Below are positions 32,568 to 43,385 of a stretch of DNA of 53,775 nucleotides, in pieces. Source of the DNA: Candidatus Burkholderia humilis (GTDB lineage Bacteria; Pseudomonadota; Gammaproteobacteria; Burkholderiales; Burkholderiaceae); the NCBI GenBank assembly GCA_001184405.1, contig LFMX01000032.1, positions 1-53,775 of the forward strand, read 5' to 3'. The notes beneath the pieces are model-generated. The model searched no databases. It was not told the DNA's origin and was given only the letters and a program-made list of their open reading frames with translations. Positions within the stretch are counted from its first letter, which is position 1. Each line of letters starts with the position of its first letter. Position numbers and translations under genes: made by a program.

Positions 32568-33134
32568 TCAGAAGTTGTATTGCAGATAAACCTGGCTGAA
32601 ATTTATACCAGGATTCGGCTCTTTGATACTGGCGTTCGAAAGATGCTGGAACCGGAAGCCCGCCTGATAGTTCTGATGCCCGCCGAAGATCGCGCCGACG
32701 CCGACCATATCGGCGAACTGGAACACGGTGGAGACAGTGAAATCGTTCGTGATGCGCGCATGCGAGAGCAACCGCACGCCCACGCCCGCTTCGATAAACG
32801 GCCGGATGTATCCCGAGCTCTTGACGAACCGCAGAACCGGCGTCAGACCGACTTCCCAGATGTTCGGATGCACGGCATTGCTTTCGGTCGTGTGCCAGTA
32901 CGACACGTGACCTTTACCCTGCAGCGTGAAGTGAAAACCGCCGATTTCCCACCACGTCAGGTCCGGGTCCCACACCACACCGATATCGGCCTTCTTGAAG
33001 TCATGATTCGTGACGCCGCCCGCGACCTGCACGCCCCAGCGATCCGCAGGCGCAGCCGCCGATGCCAGGCCGAGTGTCATCGCAATGACGCTATGTGAAA
33101 TTTTATTGCGCCAAAGACCTTTATTTTTGTGCAT
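32568..33134 (-). CDS. pagL: PagL-type lipid A 3-O-deacylase
   Basis: An outer membrane beta-barrel of 188 residues with an N-terminal signal (SVIAMTLGLASAAAPA). The catalytic His-Ser pair is in FRFQHLSNASIKEPN near the C-terminus, matching the PagL active site, and the last residue is Phe after YLQYN, as expected for Bam-dependent insertion. PagL removes the 3-position acyl chain of lipid A and reduces TLR4 stimulation in host-associated bacteria. It is intact between decayed leuA/SnoaL genes and rpoH. ATG 33134 is preceded by a G-rich stretch. Confidence 0.85.
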   Translation of the reverse strand: MHKNKGLWRNKISHSVIAMTLGLASAAAPADRWGVQVAGGVTNHDFKKADIGVVWDPDLTWWEIGGFHFTLQGKGHVSYWHTTESNAVHPNIWEVGLTPVLRFVKSSGYIRPFIEAGVGVRLLSHARITNDFTVSTVFQFADMVGVGAIFGGHQNYQAGFRFQHLSNASIKEPNPGINFSQVYLQYNF

Positions 33135-33488
33135 GAGCCCCCCAGATGTAGGTTGACGGTATCAGCCTGTTTCATCTGCCTGAGCAAACGCGGCGATTGT
33201 ATTCCTGTACACATATATTTGCACATTAGGGCGAATCGAGCCCATTTGTTTGAATAAACGGCATCTGCACCGCACAAATGCGGTAGCACATTCGATCGTT
33301 GCGCAAAGAGCGGTAAATTCGACTTCCCCGCTCGCCGGTCAAACTCTATGAATCCCGCGAAGCCGATAGCTTTGTGGAAACTCTCACATTTCCTTTCCCT
33401 CTAACGCTTAGCACTCGCTTGACGGGAGTGCTAATAACGTGACTGGCCTGTCGAATGTTTAAGCGACGGGCGAATAGATAAGGAGCTT
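33135..33488. other. Long intergenic region upstream of rpoH
   Basis: About 354 bases between divergent pagL and rpoH with lower GC than the surroundings. It holds the CIRCE element at 33408-33434 and a pyrimidine-rich stretch just before it (33381-33402). AAGGAGC at 33480-33486 is the rpoH ribosome binding site. No other gene or repeat was identified. Confidence 0.6.
33408..33434 (+). promoter_or_regulatory. CIRCE operator (HrcA binding site) upstream of rpoH
   Basis: The sequence is a perfect TTAGCACTC-N9-GAGTGCTAA inverted repeat, identical to the CIRCE consensus. The spacer contains TTGACG at 33419-33424, a plausible -35 box, so bound HrcA would block the promoter. It lies 55 bases before the rpoH start. 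Confidence 0.95.
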
Positions 33489-34430
<942 letters not shown>

Positions 34431-34465
34431 GACGTTTTTGTCGTAAGGCTTTGAGGTGTTTTCGG

Positions 34466-34500
34466 AAACCCGCTGTCTCAGGACAGCGGGTTTTTCTTTT
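34466..34500 (+). terminator. Rho-independent terminator after rpoH
   Basis: AAACCCGCTGTC pairs with GACAGCGGGTTT across a four-base loop, followed by a T-rich run (TTTTTCTTTT). Confidence 0.9.
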
Positions 34501-34524
34501 TGGCCCACGCGAACGCATACGCCG

Positions 34525-34555
34525 AACAAAAAAACGGCGTCCGAAGACGCCGTTT
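34525..34555 (-). terminator. Rho-independent terminator after nagE
   Basis: On the minus strand AAACGGCGTC pairs with GACGCCGTTT across a four-base loop, followed by a T7 run. It lies 26 bases after the nagE stop. Confidence 0.85.
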
Positions 34556-34580
34556 CCGTGCTGCTCAGACTACTGCGATA

Positions 34581-36375
34581 TCAAGCCGGTATCGGTGCCG
34601 CACCGCCACCGCTGCCCGACAGACGCGTCGCCATTTGCGTGGCGTAACGCTGCGCGGCCGCGCCCACGACGATGTTGGAACGTATCCGCCGATACCCACG
34701 CCACATCGAGCGCCGACAAGCGCTGACGATTCACCGATGCCGGATCGCGCACGACCACACGCAGACGCGTCTGCGCGACGGCATCGAGCGAAACGACGTT
34801 GGTCGCGCCGCCGAACACCGCGAACCAGCGCAGCGGGTCCGGATCGAACGGGCCAGCCGTTTGGTCTGCTGCAGTGGCTGAAGCAACAGAAGCGGAAGGT
34901 TGGGCCGGAGCCGACGAAGCCGGCGTGGCGCCGCACGTCGATGAATGCTCGAGTTCACCGCGAATTTCATCGGCGATCAAATCCGCTTCCGGTCCGATGA
35001 TCACCTGCACGCTCGTCGCGCCGCGCTTCAGCACGCCACGCGCGCCGATGCCCTTCAACTGCGATTCCGACACCTTCTCCGTATCCGCCACCGACAGACG
35101 CAGACGCGTCGTGCAGGGATCGACGAGCGTCAGGTTCGACGCGCCGCCCAGCGCCGCAATGTACTTCGACGCACACGTATTGCCCGCTGCCGCCACGCCC
35201 GGAACCGGCGCGATCACGCCACCGCCAGCGGGAGCGGTCGCATCGGTTTCGGCATCGGTCGTCGCGGGTTCGCGGCCCGGCGTCGCCATGTTGAATTTGC
35301 GGATAAAGAAGCGGAACAGACCGTAATAGATGATGCCGTACACGAGGCCGATCGGAATCGCCATCCAGCCGCGCTGCGACAGGCCGTAATTCAGCACATA
35401 GTCGATCGCGCCCGCCGAAAACGTGAAGCCGAGGGAATGCCAAGCGCCGAGCAGATGGAGAGCGACAGACCCGTCAGCACCGCGTGAATGCCGTAGAGGA
35501 CGAGAGCCAGGAACATGAAGCTGTATTCGATCGGCTCGGTCACGCCCGTGAGGAACGCGGTCAGGGCCATCGAGAAGAGCAGGCCGCCGCGACGGCGCGG
35601 CGCTCTTTCGGCGCTTCGTGGAACATGGCGAGACACGCGGCTGGCAAGCCGAACATCATGATCGGGAAGAAACCGGTCATGAAGCCGCCTGCGGTCGAAT
35701 CACCCGCGAAGAAGCGATGCAGATCGCCGTGCACCACCGCGCCGCCGCCTGCCGGCGTGAACGAGCCGAACACGAACCATGCGAGCGAATTGATGATGTG
35801 ATGCAGACCCGTGACCAGCAGAATGCGGTTCAGCACGCCGAATACGAAGGTGCAGAACGCGCCGGCGGTCGTGAGCCAGTTGCCGGCTGCATCGATTGCG
35901 CCTTGCACCGGCTGCCACACGTAGCCGAACACGATGCCCAGCACCAGACACGCGACGCCTGTGACGATCGGCACGAAGCGCTTGCCGCGGAAGAACGCGA
36001 GGTACTCGGGCAACTTGATGTCCTTGTACCGGTTATACAGATAACCGGCGACCATACCGGCGACGATCCCCGACAGCACGCCCTATTGAGCTTGTCGTTG
36101 ATGTCCTTCATCATCGCCACTTCGACCAGATAGCCGATGGCGCCAGCGAGACCCGCCGTGCCGTTGTTGTCCTTCGCGAAACCGACCGCCACACCGATGG
36201 CGAACAGCAGCGGCAGGTTCGAGAAGATGGCATCGCCGGCGTCGGCGATCATTTTGATGTTGAAAACGTCAGGTTGGCCGAGACGCAAAAGCAGGCCGGT
36301 GACCGGTAGCACCGCAATCGGCAGCATGAGCGCGCGGCCTAGTCGCTGCATCTTTGCAAACGGGTTGGCGTCCAT
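34581..36375 (-). pseudogene. nagE: GlcNAc-specific PTS permease NagE (EIIC-EIIB-EIIB), frameshifted
   Basis: The EIIC domain starts with MDANPFAKMQRLGRALMLPI and contains ILLVTGLHHIINSLAWFVFG and [20 protein letters not shown], typical of GlcNAc/glucose permeases. The first EIIB domain has the phospho-Cys in LVDPCTTRLRLSVAD. A second EIIB-like domain reads SLDAVAQTRLRVVVRDP and lacks the Cys, a degenerate copy. Breaks lie near 36085, 35590, 35440 and 34677; the last puts the final residues (RYATQMATRLSGSGGG) in another frame. ATG 36375 has GGAG six bases upstream. It would import and phosphorylate N-acetylglucosamine with NagF, but four frameshifts make that impossible. Confidence 0.88.
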
Positions 36376-36460
36376 CGGGTTCTCCAAAATATAAGTCTTG
36401 TCGTTGATGCTTCGGGGACTACTTGCCTAGAAATGGCCCCGCGATTCCGTCACAGAAACC

Positions 36461-39028
36461 TTAGTCCTGCGGCCAGATTTCGCGGCTTGCCGCTCTTACT
36501 GCTTGTGCCGATTCGAGCGCGAGGCAATCCTCGGCGCGCTGACGGCAAAGCGGGTAATTGAGATTGCGCACACGCGCCTTGATGCCCGGCACGGACACCG
36601 GATCGACCGACAACTCGGTCACGCCAAGCCCGACGAGCAAAGGCGCCGCGACCGGATCGCCGCCGAGCGCGCCGCACACGCCGACCCACTTGCCGTGCTT
36701 TTCCGCGCCCTACGCCGCCGCCTTGATCAGACGCAGCACAGCCGGATGCAAACCGTCCGACTGCGCGGCGAGATCGGGCTGGCAGCGGTCCATCGCGAGC
36801 GTGTACTGCGTGAGATCGTTGGTGCCGATCGACAGGAAATCCGCGTGCTTCGCCAGTTGATCCGCGAGCAGCGCGGCGGACGGCACTTCGATCATCACGC
36901 CGGCTTCGATTGGTTCCGTGCGGCCCGCTTCGCGCGCCAGTTCGTCGACACGCGCGCGCAGGCGCTTGAGTTCACCGAGGTCGGTGACCATCGGCAAGAG
37001 AATGCGCACCGCGCCGATGGGCTTCACGGCGAGCAGACCGCGCAATTGATCGTCGAGCAAATCGGGACGTACTTGCGCGAGTCGAATGCCGCGCAGGCCG
37101 AGCGCCGGATTTTCTTCGGGCGGCAGCGTCAGATAATCGACTTCCTTGTCCGCGCCCACGTCCAACGTGCGGATGATGGCGGTGCGGCCTTGCAGCGCAT
37201 CGACGATGCCCTGATAGCTTTCCGCGTGTTCAGCCACCGTTGGCGCTTGCTGGCGGTGAATGAACAGTAACTCCGTGCGCAGCAAACCCACCGCGTCCGC
37301 ACCGTTTTCGACGGCGGCCTTGGCGTCATCGAGCGTGGCGATATTGGCGGCGACTTCGATATGCCGCCCATCCTTCGTCGATGCCGCTTCCTGCGACAAC
37401 TTGCGATTCGCTTCGCGCACGCCCGCGAGCCGGTCATGTTCGTTGCGCGCGCGTTCGACATCGAGCGCGGTCGGCGCATGTTCGACGCGGCCCGACGAGG
37501 CATCGACAACGACTTGCGTGCCTTCGGGAATGGCGTGCAGCGCATCGCCGATGGCGACAAGCGCCGGAATGCCGATCTGCCGCGCGATGTGCGAGGTCGC
37601 GCCGCCACGCGACATCAGGAGCGCCGTGACGCGCTTGCGGTCGATCGACGACAAATCGGACGGCGTGAATTCGGTGGCCGCGAGCACGGCTTCGTCCGGC
37701 AACTCGCGCGCTGCCGTGCTGGTGAGTCTGAGCGCGCGCAAAACGCGCTTTTCGATATCGCGCAAATCGGCGGCACGTTCCGCGAGCAGTTCGTCCTGAA
37801 CGTTTTTCAGGAGCGCGATCTGCGCGCGGATAGCTTCGCACCACGCAAAGCCCGCGCTTTTGCCGAGGCTGATGAGATCGCGCGCGGCATCGACGAGCGT
37901 CGGGTCTTCCAGCAACACACGATGGACCGCGAAAATGCCCGCTTCGCCGACCGCGCCGCGCTGCGACCCCGTGCGCACGGTTTCGCCGAGTTCGGCATCG
38001 ACTTGCGCGATGGCTTTATCAAGCGCCCGGCTTTCCGCTGCCGACGAACCGCTCGCCATTTCCGGCGGCACGATCTCCTGATCGTCCCAGTGCACCAGTT
38101 TGCCGACCGCGATGCCCGCCGCCGCGCACACGCCCGAGAGCGTGTTCGGCGGCAGCGGTTCGCCCGTCGGACGCGCATCCGCAACCGGCGCGGGCGACTT
38201 GTCGCGCGCCGGCGTCTCTTCGACTTCACCGAGCGCTGCGCGCAGCAGTTCGGCGGCGACGGCATCGACGGCTTTCTGCGCGTCCGTGCCGATACCGACT
38301 AGCTCGATGGTCGCGCCTTCGCCCGCGCCCAGATCGAGCAGACCGACGACGCTCTCCACCGGCGCCTTCTTGCCTTCGTAACGGATTTCGACCTTGGCAT
38401 CGAGACCGCGCGCCGCTTCGCGCGCGCCGCCGGACGCGCATGCAGCCCGCCCGCGTGCGACAGCGTGATGCTGCGCCGCGCTTCTTCCATCACGAGCGCG
38501 CCGGAGCGCGCGGTTTCAGCCTTTTCGCCGGACTTTGCACGCAGCACGAGCAGACGCGCGCCCGCCTTGAGCGCGCCTTTGCCAGCGCGATCGACGACAT
38601 CGAACGCATCACCGTTGGCGACCGCGATCACGGACACGAGACTCGGCGCGTGCTGCGCGACGAAATCCGCGTTGAACTCGATCAGCGGCTGACCGGCGCG
38701 CACGGTCGCGCCCTGCTCGACCATCGGCGCGAAGCCTTCGCCACCGAGCTCGACCGTATCGATACCGATGTGCACCAGAATTTCCGCGCCCTCGTTCGTG
38801 CGCAGCGTGATGCGTGCGCGCGAGGTGCGTGATAACGCCATCGCACGGAGAAACGAGCACGTTATCGAGCGGATCGATGCCGATGCCGTCGCCGAACATG
38901 CCCTCGGCGAACACGGGATCAGGCACATCGGCGAGCGGGACGACGCGGCCGGTGAACGGCGCGAGCAGCACGACGTCGCTCGGGTTATCGGTGGGATGAT
39001 TTAACAGAGACTCCTTGGCACGGCGCAT
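36461..39028 (-). pseudogene. nagF: Multidomain PTS protein NagF (EIIA-HPr-EI), disrupted
   Basis: The domain order is EIIA-Glc type (His in AEILVHIGIDTVELGGEGFA), HPr (His in [14 protein letters not shown]), then enzyme I (His in [23 protein letters not shown]-binding motif [20 protein letters not shown]). The total is about 850 residues, as for NagF of Cupriavidus necator, which powers GlcNAc uptake. Frameshifts lie near 38828 in EIIA (LART, then RITLRTNEGAEIL) and near 38430 in HPr (RPAA, then AREAARG). An in-frame TAG at 36710-36712 truncates enzyme I (LIKAAA, stop, GAEKHGKWVGVCG; probably from CAG). ATG 39028 or GTG 39040 is the start, directly after the nagB-II stop. Confidence 0.9.
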
Positions 39029-39040
39029 CGGCTTTCTCAC

Positions 39041-40076
39041 TCAATGGGTTTCGGTGACCTTGTTCAGGTGACGCGGCGCGTCGGGATTGCGCCCGCGCGC
39101 GGGGGCCAGATTCGCGGCCATCACATAGAACGAAAGGATTGCGGCGATCGGATCGAGCGCCGGATGATCGGTTGCGACGAGCGGCAGTTCGGCTTCCGGC
39201 ACGTCCGATGGCGCGGCGAGCAGTACGCGAGCGCCGCGCGCGCGCATATCGGCTGGCAAGCTGGATCAGGCCCACCTGCTCCGGCCCGCGCGGTGCGAAC
39301 ACGAGCAGCGGATAATCCTGATCGATGATTTCCATCGGACCGTGACGCACTTCCGCGCTGGAGAACGCTTCGGCCTGAATGCCCGACGTTTCCTTCAGCT
39401 TCAACGCCGCTTCCTGCGCGATCGCCAGGCCCAGACCGCGCCCGATCACAATCATGCGATCGACGTTCGTCAGTTCCTTCACGGCGCGCGTCCAGTCGAG
39501 CTTGCCCGCGGCGCGCAGCGCGTCCGGCAGCGACTTGAGCGCATTGAGCAATTCGACGTCACGCTGAACATGCGCGATGACGATCGCAGATAGCGAGAGC
39601 ATCGCGATATAGCTTTTCGTCGCAGCCACGGAGAGTTCGGGACCGGCGAGCAGCGGCAGAAAAGTATTCACATGCGTTTCGAGCGGCGAACCGGTCACGT
39701 TGACGGCGGCGACTGTGAACGCGCCCGCTTCGCGCAACGCCTGCATGGTGCCGACGAGATCCGGGCTCTTGCCCGATTGCGAGAACGCGACGGCCAGTTG
39801 GCCCGACACGCGCAGCGGCGCCTGCTGCAAAGTGGCGACGGACATCGGCAGCGACGCGACCGGCACGCCGATGCGCGACATCGTCAGGCTTGCGAAGTAA
39901 CTCGCCGCGTGGTCCGAACTGCCGCGCGCGATCGTCAGCGCGACGTGACGCGGCTGCTCTTTGAGCTTGTCCGCGAGCGCTTCGATGCGCGAGGTATCGG
40001 CAAGCTGGGCGGCGACGATATCGGCCGACTCCAGTGCCTCATTCAGCATATTCGACAATTTCTTCTCCTTCGACAT
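39041..40076 (-). pseudogene. SIS-domain glucosamine-6-phosphate deaminase (NagB-II/AgaS type), frameshifted
   Basis: Two SIS domains typical of the GlmS-like NagB-II deaminase are present, without the glutaminase domain: ALTIARGSSDHAASYFASLT, then VAFSQSGKSPDLVGTMQALR, and GRGLGLAIAQEAALKLKETS with AEAFSSAEVRHGPMEIIDQD. The frame shifts near 39255 (EQVGLIQLA, then MRARGARVLLAAPSDVPEAE). The C-terminal segment ends with PRHLNKVTETH, the expected catalytic-tail motif. It would convert GlcN6P to fructose 6-phosphate after NagA. ATG 40076 overlaps nagA by 38 bases; ATG 40049 would reduce the overlap to 11. Confidence 0.87.
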
Positions 40077-41140
40077 ACGTGGCCGTCAGCGCGTGATTCC
40101 GGTCGAGCACGACGAGATCGGCCCACGCGCCTCGCGCGATGCCCCCGCGGTCTTCGAGCCCGAGATAGTCGGCGGGAAAGCGCGACAGGCGGTTGGATAC
40201 ATCCGCGAGCGGAATGCCCAGCGAAACGAGATTGCGCAGCGCCTGATCCATCGTGAGCGTGCTGCCGGCCAGCGTGCCGTCCGCGAGTCACACGCCACCC
40301 ATGCATTTGGTGACGTGCTGGCTGCCGAGGCGGTATTCGCCCATCGGGCGTGCCGGCGGCGGACGTGCTGTCGGTGACGACGTAGAGCGCGGAATGGCGC
40401 GCATCGCAGCGCGGATGGCCCCCGGATGCACGTGCAGCAGATCCGGAATGAGTTTGGCGTACTCCGCATGCGCGAGCGCCGCGCCGACCATGCCCGGGTC
40501 GCGGTGATGCAGCGGCGACATCGCGTTGAACAGATGGGTGAAGCCGCGCGCGCCGTATTTCAGCGCGTTGACGGCGTCATCATAGGTGCCGAGCGAATGG
40601 CCGAGTTGCACGCGCACGCCGCGCGAAGCCATCTCGGAGATGATGTCGAGATGCCCGGAAATCTCCGGCGCAATGGTGACGACGCGAATCGGCGCGAGTT
40701 CGAGATACTTCAGCACTTCGTCGCGCACGGCGACGGCGGCCGCGTCCAGCTGCGCGGCCAGCTTGCCGGGATTGATATACGGCCCTTCGAGATGCACGCC
40801 GAGCATGCGCGCGCCGCCCGGTGTGCGGTGTTTGGCCTGTTCGCCGAAACCGGCGACGACCGACATGAGTTCATCGCGCGGCGCGGTCATGGTGGTGGCG
40901 AGCAGGCTCGTGGTGCCGTGCTGGGCGTGCTGCCGCGCGACGGTATTGCATCGCCGCCTTCCATGATGTCGCGCCCGCCGCCCCCAGCACGTGCAGATCG
41001 ATGAAGCCCGGCAGGATGTAAGGCGCGTCGTTCGCCAGCGGATCAGCGATATGGCCTTCGAGCGCCGTGACGCGCCCGTTTTCGAAGCGGACCGTGCCGT
41101 GAATCCAGCCGTCCGTCGTCAGTATGTTTCCTTTCAGCAT
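40039..41140 (-). pseudogene. nagA: N-acetylglucosamine-6-phosphate deacetylase NagA, frameshifted
   Basis: Recognisable amidohydrolase parts are MLKGNILTTDGWIHGTVRFE, YILPGFIDLHV, GVHLEGPYINPGKLAAQLDA, VQLGHSLGTYDDAVNALKYG and FTHLFNAMSPLHHRDPGMVG, ending with DLVVLDRNHALTATYVEGEE. The frame breaks just after GFIDLHV, where the metal-binding HxH motif should complete; the next His is replaced by Leu. There are further breaks near 40900 and, between 40390 and 40250, at DSTSAAGTPDGR. NagA removes the acetyl group after PTS import. It is the first gene of the nagA-nagB-nagF-nagE operon, and all four genes are broken. Confidence 0.87.
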
Positions 41141-41318
41141 GAAGTTCTCTGGATGTACGCGATGCGTGGTGAGGTTCAGTGCCGTCCGCACCGTGCTGCG
41201 AGCAGGTGCGCCTTGCGAGTCGTGTGAATCGTGGATGATGCGCGAAGCATGCGGACAGTCACCCCAGTTCCTCCGGTTCTCTTCTTTTTACCTGCGATGT
41301 TTCTTTACACGGTGCGCG

Positions 41319-42053
41319 CTACCGATGCAGCTCCGTGACGAAATCGTAGTAGTCCTCGCGGCAATAGCTATCCGTCAGTTCGATCACGCGTTGATCGGCC
41401 GAATAGCCGATGCGCCGGATCATGAGCAGCGCCGCCTGCGGCGCCACGCCCATGAGCGCGGCCACGTCGTCGCTCGCATTGACCGCACGAAAATGCTGCA
41501 GCGCGCGAACCACGGTCTTGCCTCGCTCCTCCAAATACCTATATAGCGATGCACCGATCGCCATCGGCTCCGGAACCACGGCGGCAGGCAGCGCGGAATG
41601 CTCGAGCGCCATGACCATGCCGTCCGCGCGCCGCAGTCTGCGCAGGCTCGCAACGCTCGCGCCCGGCACCAGACCGAGCCGCACCACTTCGTCGCGACTC
41701 GCCGCGCGCACCCCGCGTTCGAGCCAGATCGAGTTGGGCTTGAAACCGCGCTGCTCGAGCATCTCGCTACAACCGGTGAGCCGCGAAAGCGGATCGCTAA
41801 CGCGCGGTGTGATGAAATTGCCCGCGCCCCGCACTCGCCGGATTAATCCCTGCTCGACCAGCAAACCGATGGCGTTGCGCGCCGTAATCCGCAATACCCC
41901 GACGCCTTCGGACAACGTGCGCTCGGACGGCAGCACTTCCCCGGCAGGCCAGTTGCCGACATGGATGGCAGCGGCAAGACGTGAAGCCAACTGTATGTAG
42001 AGCGGTGTGTCGTTGTGACCGTCGGGCGTCAGATCCTGCCAGTGTCGAACCAT
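41319..42053 (-). CDS. GntR/HutC-family regulator of the nag locus
   Basis: A 244-residue regulator with an N-terminal GntR winged helix (YIQLASRLAAAIHVGNWPAG, then EVLPSERTLSEGVGVLRITA) and a C-terminal UTRA effector domain (SIWLERGVRAASRDEVVRLG with MIRRIGYSADQRVIELTDSY). Such DasR/NagR-type proteins bind GlcN6P or GlcNAc6P and repress GlcNAc genes. Its position 178 bases upstream of nagA on the same strand fits that role. It is the only intact gene of the nag locus. The gap to nagA shows no clear operator. Confidence 0.9.
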   Translation of the reverse strand: MVRHWQDLTPDGHNDTPLYIQLASRLAAAIHVGNWPAGEVLPSERTLSEGVGVLRITARNAIGLLVEQGLIRRVRGAGNFITPRVSDPLSRLTGCSEMLEQRGFKPNSIWLERGVRAASRDEVVRLGLVPGASVASLRRLRRADGMVMALEHSALPAAVVPEPMAIGASLYRYLEERGKTVVRALQHFRAVNASDDVAALMGVAPQAALLMIRRIGYSADQRVIELTDSYCREDYYDFVTELHR

Positions 42054-42383
42054 GAAAAGCTATCCGGATGCCTCAAAAGTGGAGCTCATTATATTATCAA
42101 AATAATACCAGTCAATTCTGAGACATCACTTCATGACGAGAAGCAAAAAAATAGTTAAATCATGTGTTTAGCGCATTTATAGACGACTGAACACAATTTA
42201 TTAAGGATAAATGCTTTCCCCCAGTAAACAAACCGATCTCAATAATTGGTATTGTCAGCAATCTTCTGAGCATTTTTAAGGCATTTAGTATTCGCACGGC
42301 CGTTCTTTCTTTGGCACAATGTGATTATTAGTTCGGATTCGAAACTAATCTAATTACAAACACGTTCAGAGAAAGTAAGGCAG
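42054..42383. other. AT-rich intergenic region between GntR and MarR genes
   Basis: About 330 bases of markedly lower GC than any other part of the window, between divergent regulator genes. No ORF of note was found. It carries a TTATATTATCAAAATAATA tract near 42090 (promoter-like for GntR) and the inverted repeat at 42327-42349. Two TGGTATT half-sites in opposite orientation occur near 42107 and 42248. Confidence 0.6.
42327..42349 (+). promoter_or_regulatory. Candidate MarR-type operator
   Basis: ATTAGTTCG (42327-42335) and CGAAACTAAT (42340-42349) form an inverted repeat with a four-base spacer and one bulged A. It lies 34 bases before the MarR-GNAT start, where an autorepressor site is expected. 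No experimental match is known to me. Confidence 0.45.
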
Positions 42384-43334
42384 ATGGGGTGTATTGATCC
42401 GAGCCGGGCTGTCGACGCTGTGCGACGTTTCAACCGCTTCTACGCGCGTCATGCTGGCGCGCTTCATGAGCGGCTCCATAAGAGCCACTTTTCACTGACA
42501 AAAGTCCGCATTCTTCATGAGCTGGCACATGACCGTGCTCATACCGCGGCCGATCTATCGCGCAATCTGGGACTCGATACCGGCTATCTCAGCCGGCTCA
42601 TCACCAATTTCCAGAAGCTCGGTCTGATCGTTCGGACTCGAAACGAAGCAGACGGCCGCGCCCATCTGCTGACGATGACCGACGACGCGAAAGCCAAAGT
42701 CGATGAAATCGACCTGCACGTGTCGGCTGAAACCGCGATATTGCTCGAGCGCCTCGAACCCGGCGAAATCAAGCAGCTGACAATGGGCATGGCCGACATC
42801 GAACGCTTGCTGTCGCCTTCGCCGCATAGCGTTGCGCCGGCGCGGCTGCGCAGTCCGCGCGGCGGCGACTTCAGCTGGATGATCGAGCGTTATGCGCATC
42901 TCGAAGGCACGGAACGCGCATCGCTCGGCAACGAAACGTATGCGGCAAGTGTCATCTCGCGCTTTCCCGGCGCCATGCAGGCGAACACGCCACGCATCGC
43001 GTGTTGGGTGGCGAAACAGGATGGCGCGGCACGGATAGGCGCGGCGTTGCTGAGCGCGGAGTCAGACAAGCAGGCGCGCATCATCGAACTCTTGTTTGTG
43101 GAACCGAGCGCGCGTCGTCGCGGGCTGGGCGCGCAACTGGTCGCCGCGTGCGCGAACTTCGCTCACGGCGCAGGTTACGACAATGTCGTTTGCCGGCTGG
43201 ATCAGGCGCACGAAAGTCTCTGCGGACTGCTCATACGCACGGGCTCAGCCCCGAGCAAGGGGAAGGTTCGAGCGTGGTCTGGCGGCGGGAACTGCGGCAT
43301 GTCTTCACGGACTGAGCGCAATCTGAGTCAGTAA
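42384..43334 (+). CDS. MarR-GNAT fusion regulator/acetyltransferase, 3' frameshift
   Basis: Residues 1-140 are a MarR winged helix (FSLTKVRILHELAHDRAHTA, then DLSRNLGLDTGYLSRLITNF). Residues 160-285 are a GNAT acetyltransferase with the acetyl-CoA motif LFVEPSARRRGLGAQLVAAC. The frame appears to shift near 43240: in a neighbouring frame the sequence continues SPEQGEGSSVVWRRELRHVF to a stop at 43315, which looks like the native C-terminus. As written the product ends with about 30 unrelated residues. The core folds are preserved, so partial function is possible. The target amine or regulated genes are unknown. A near-palindromic operator lies just upstream. Confidence 0.75.
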   Translation: MGCIDPSRAVDAVRRFNRFYARHAGALHERLHKSHFSLTKVRILHELAHDRAHTAADLSRNLGLDTGYLSRLITNFQKLGLIVRTRNEADGRAHLLTMTDDAKAKVDEIDLHVSAETAILLERLEPGEIKQLTMGMADIERLLSPSPHSVAPARLRSPRGGDFSWMIERYAHLEGTERASLGNETYAASVISRFPGAMQANTPRIACWVAKQDGAARIGAALLSAESDKQARIIELLFVEPSARRRGLGAQLVAACANFAHGAGYDNVVCRLDQAHESLCGLLIRTGSAPSKGKVRAWSGGGNCGMSSRTERNLSQ

Positions 43335-43337
43335 TAA

Positions 43338-43365
43338 AAAACGGCGTCCTTCTGGACGCCGTTTT
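43338..43365. terminator. Bidirectional terminator between MarR-GNAT and metQ remnant
   Basis: AAAACGGCGTCC pairs with GGACGCCGTTTT across a four-base loop, with A-rich and T-rich flanks usable in both directions. Confidence 0.85.
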
Positions 43366-43385
43366 GTCATTGTGCTGCCTGCTGC

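Noticed and set aside
33135..33400. A small RNA or second gene in the pagL-rpoH gap.
   Set aside because: No hairpin followed by a T run and no coding-like frame with start and ribosome site was visible.
42100..42260. Two TGGTATT half-sites as a GntR operator pair.
   Set aside because: They are about 140 bases apart and differ from the known TGGTCTAGACCA-type operator of this family.
42300..42340. Possible sigma-54 promoter (TTGGCAC) upstream of MarR-GNAT.
   Set aside because: The -12 GC element is missing at the required spacing.
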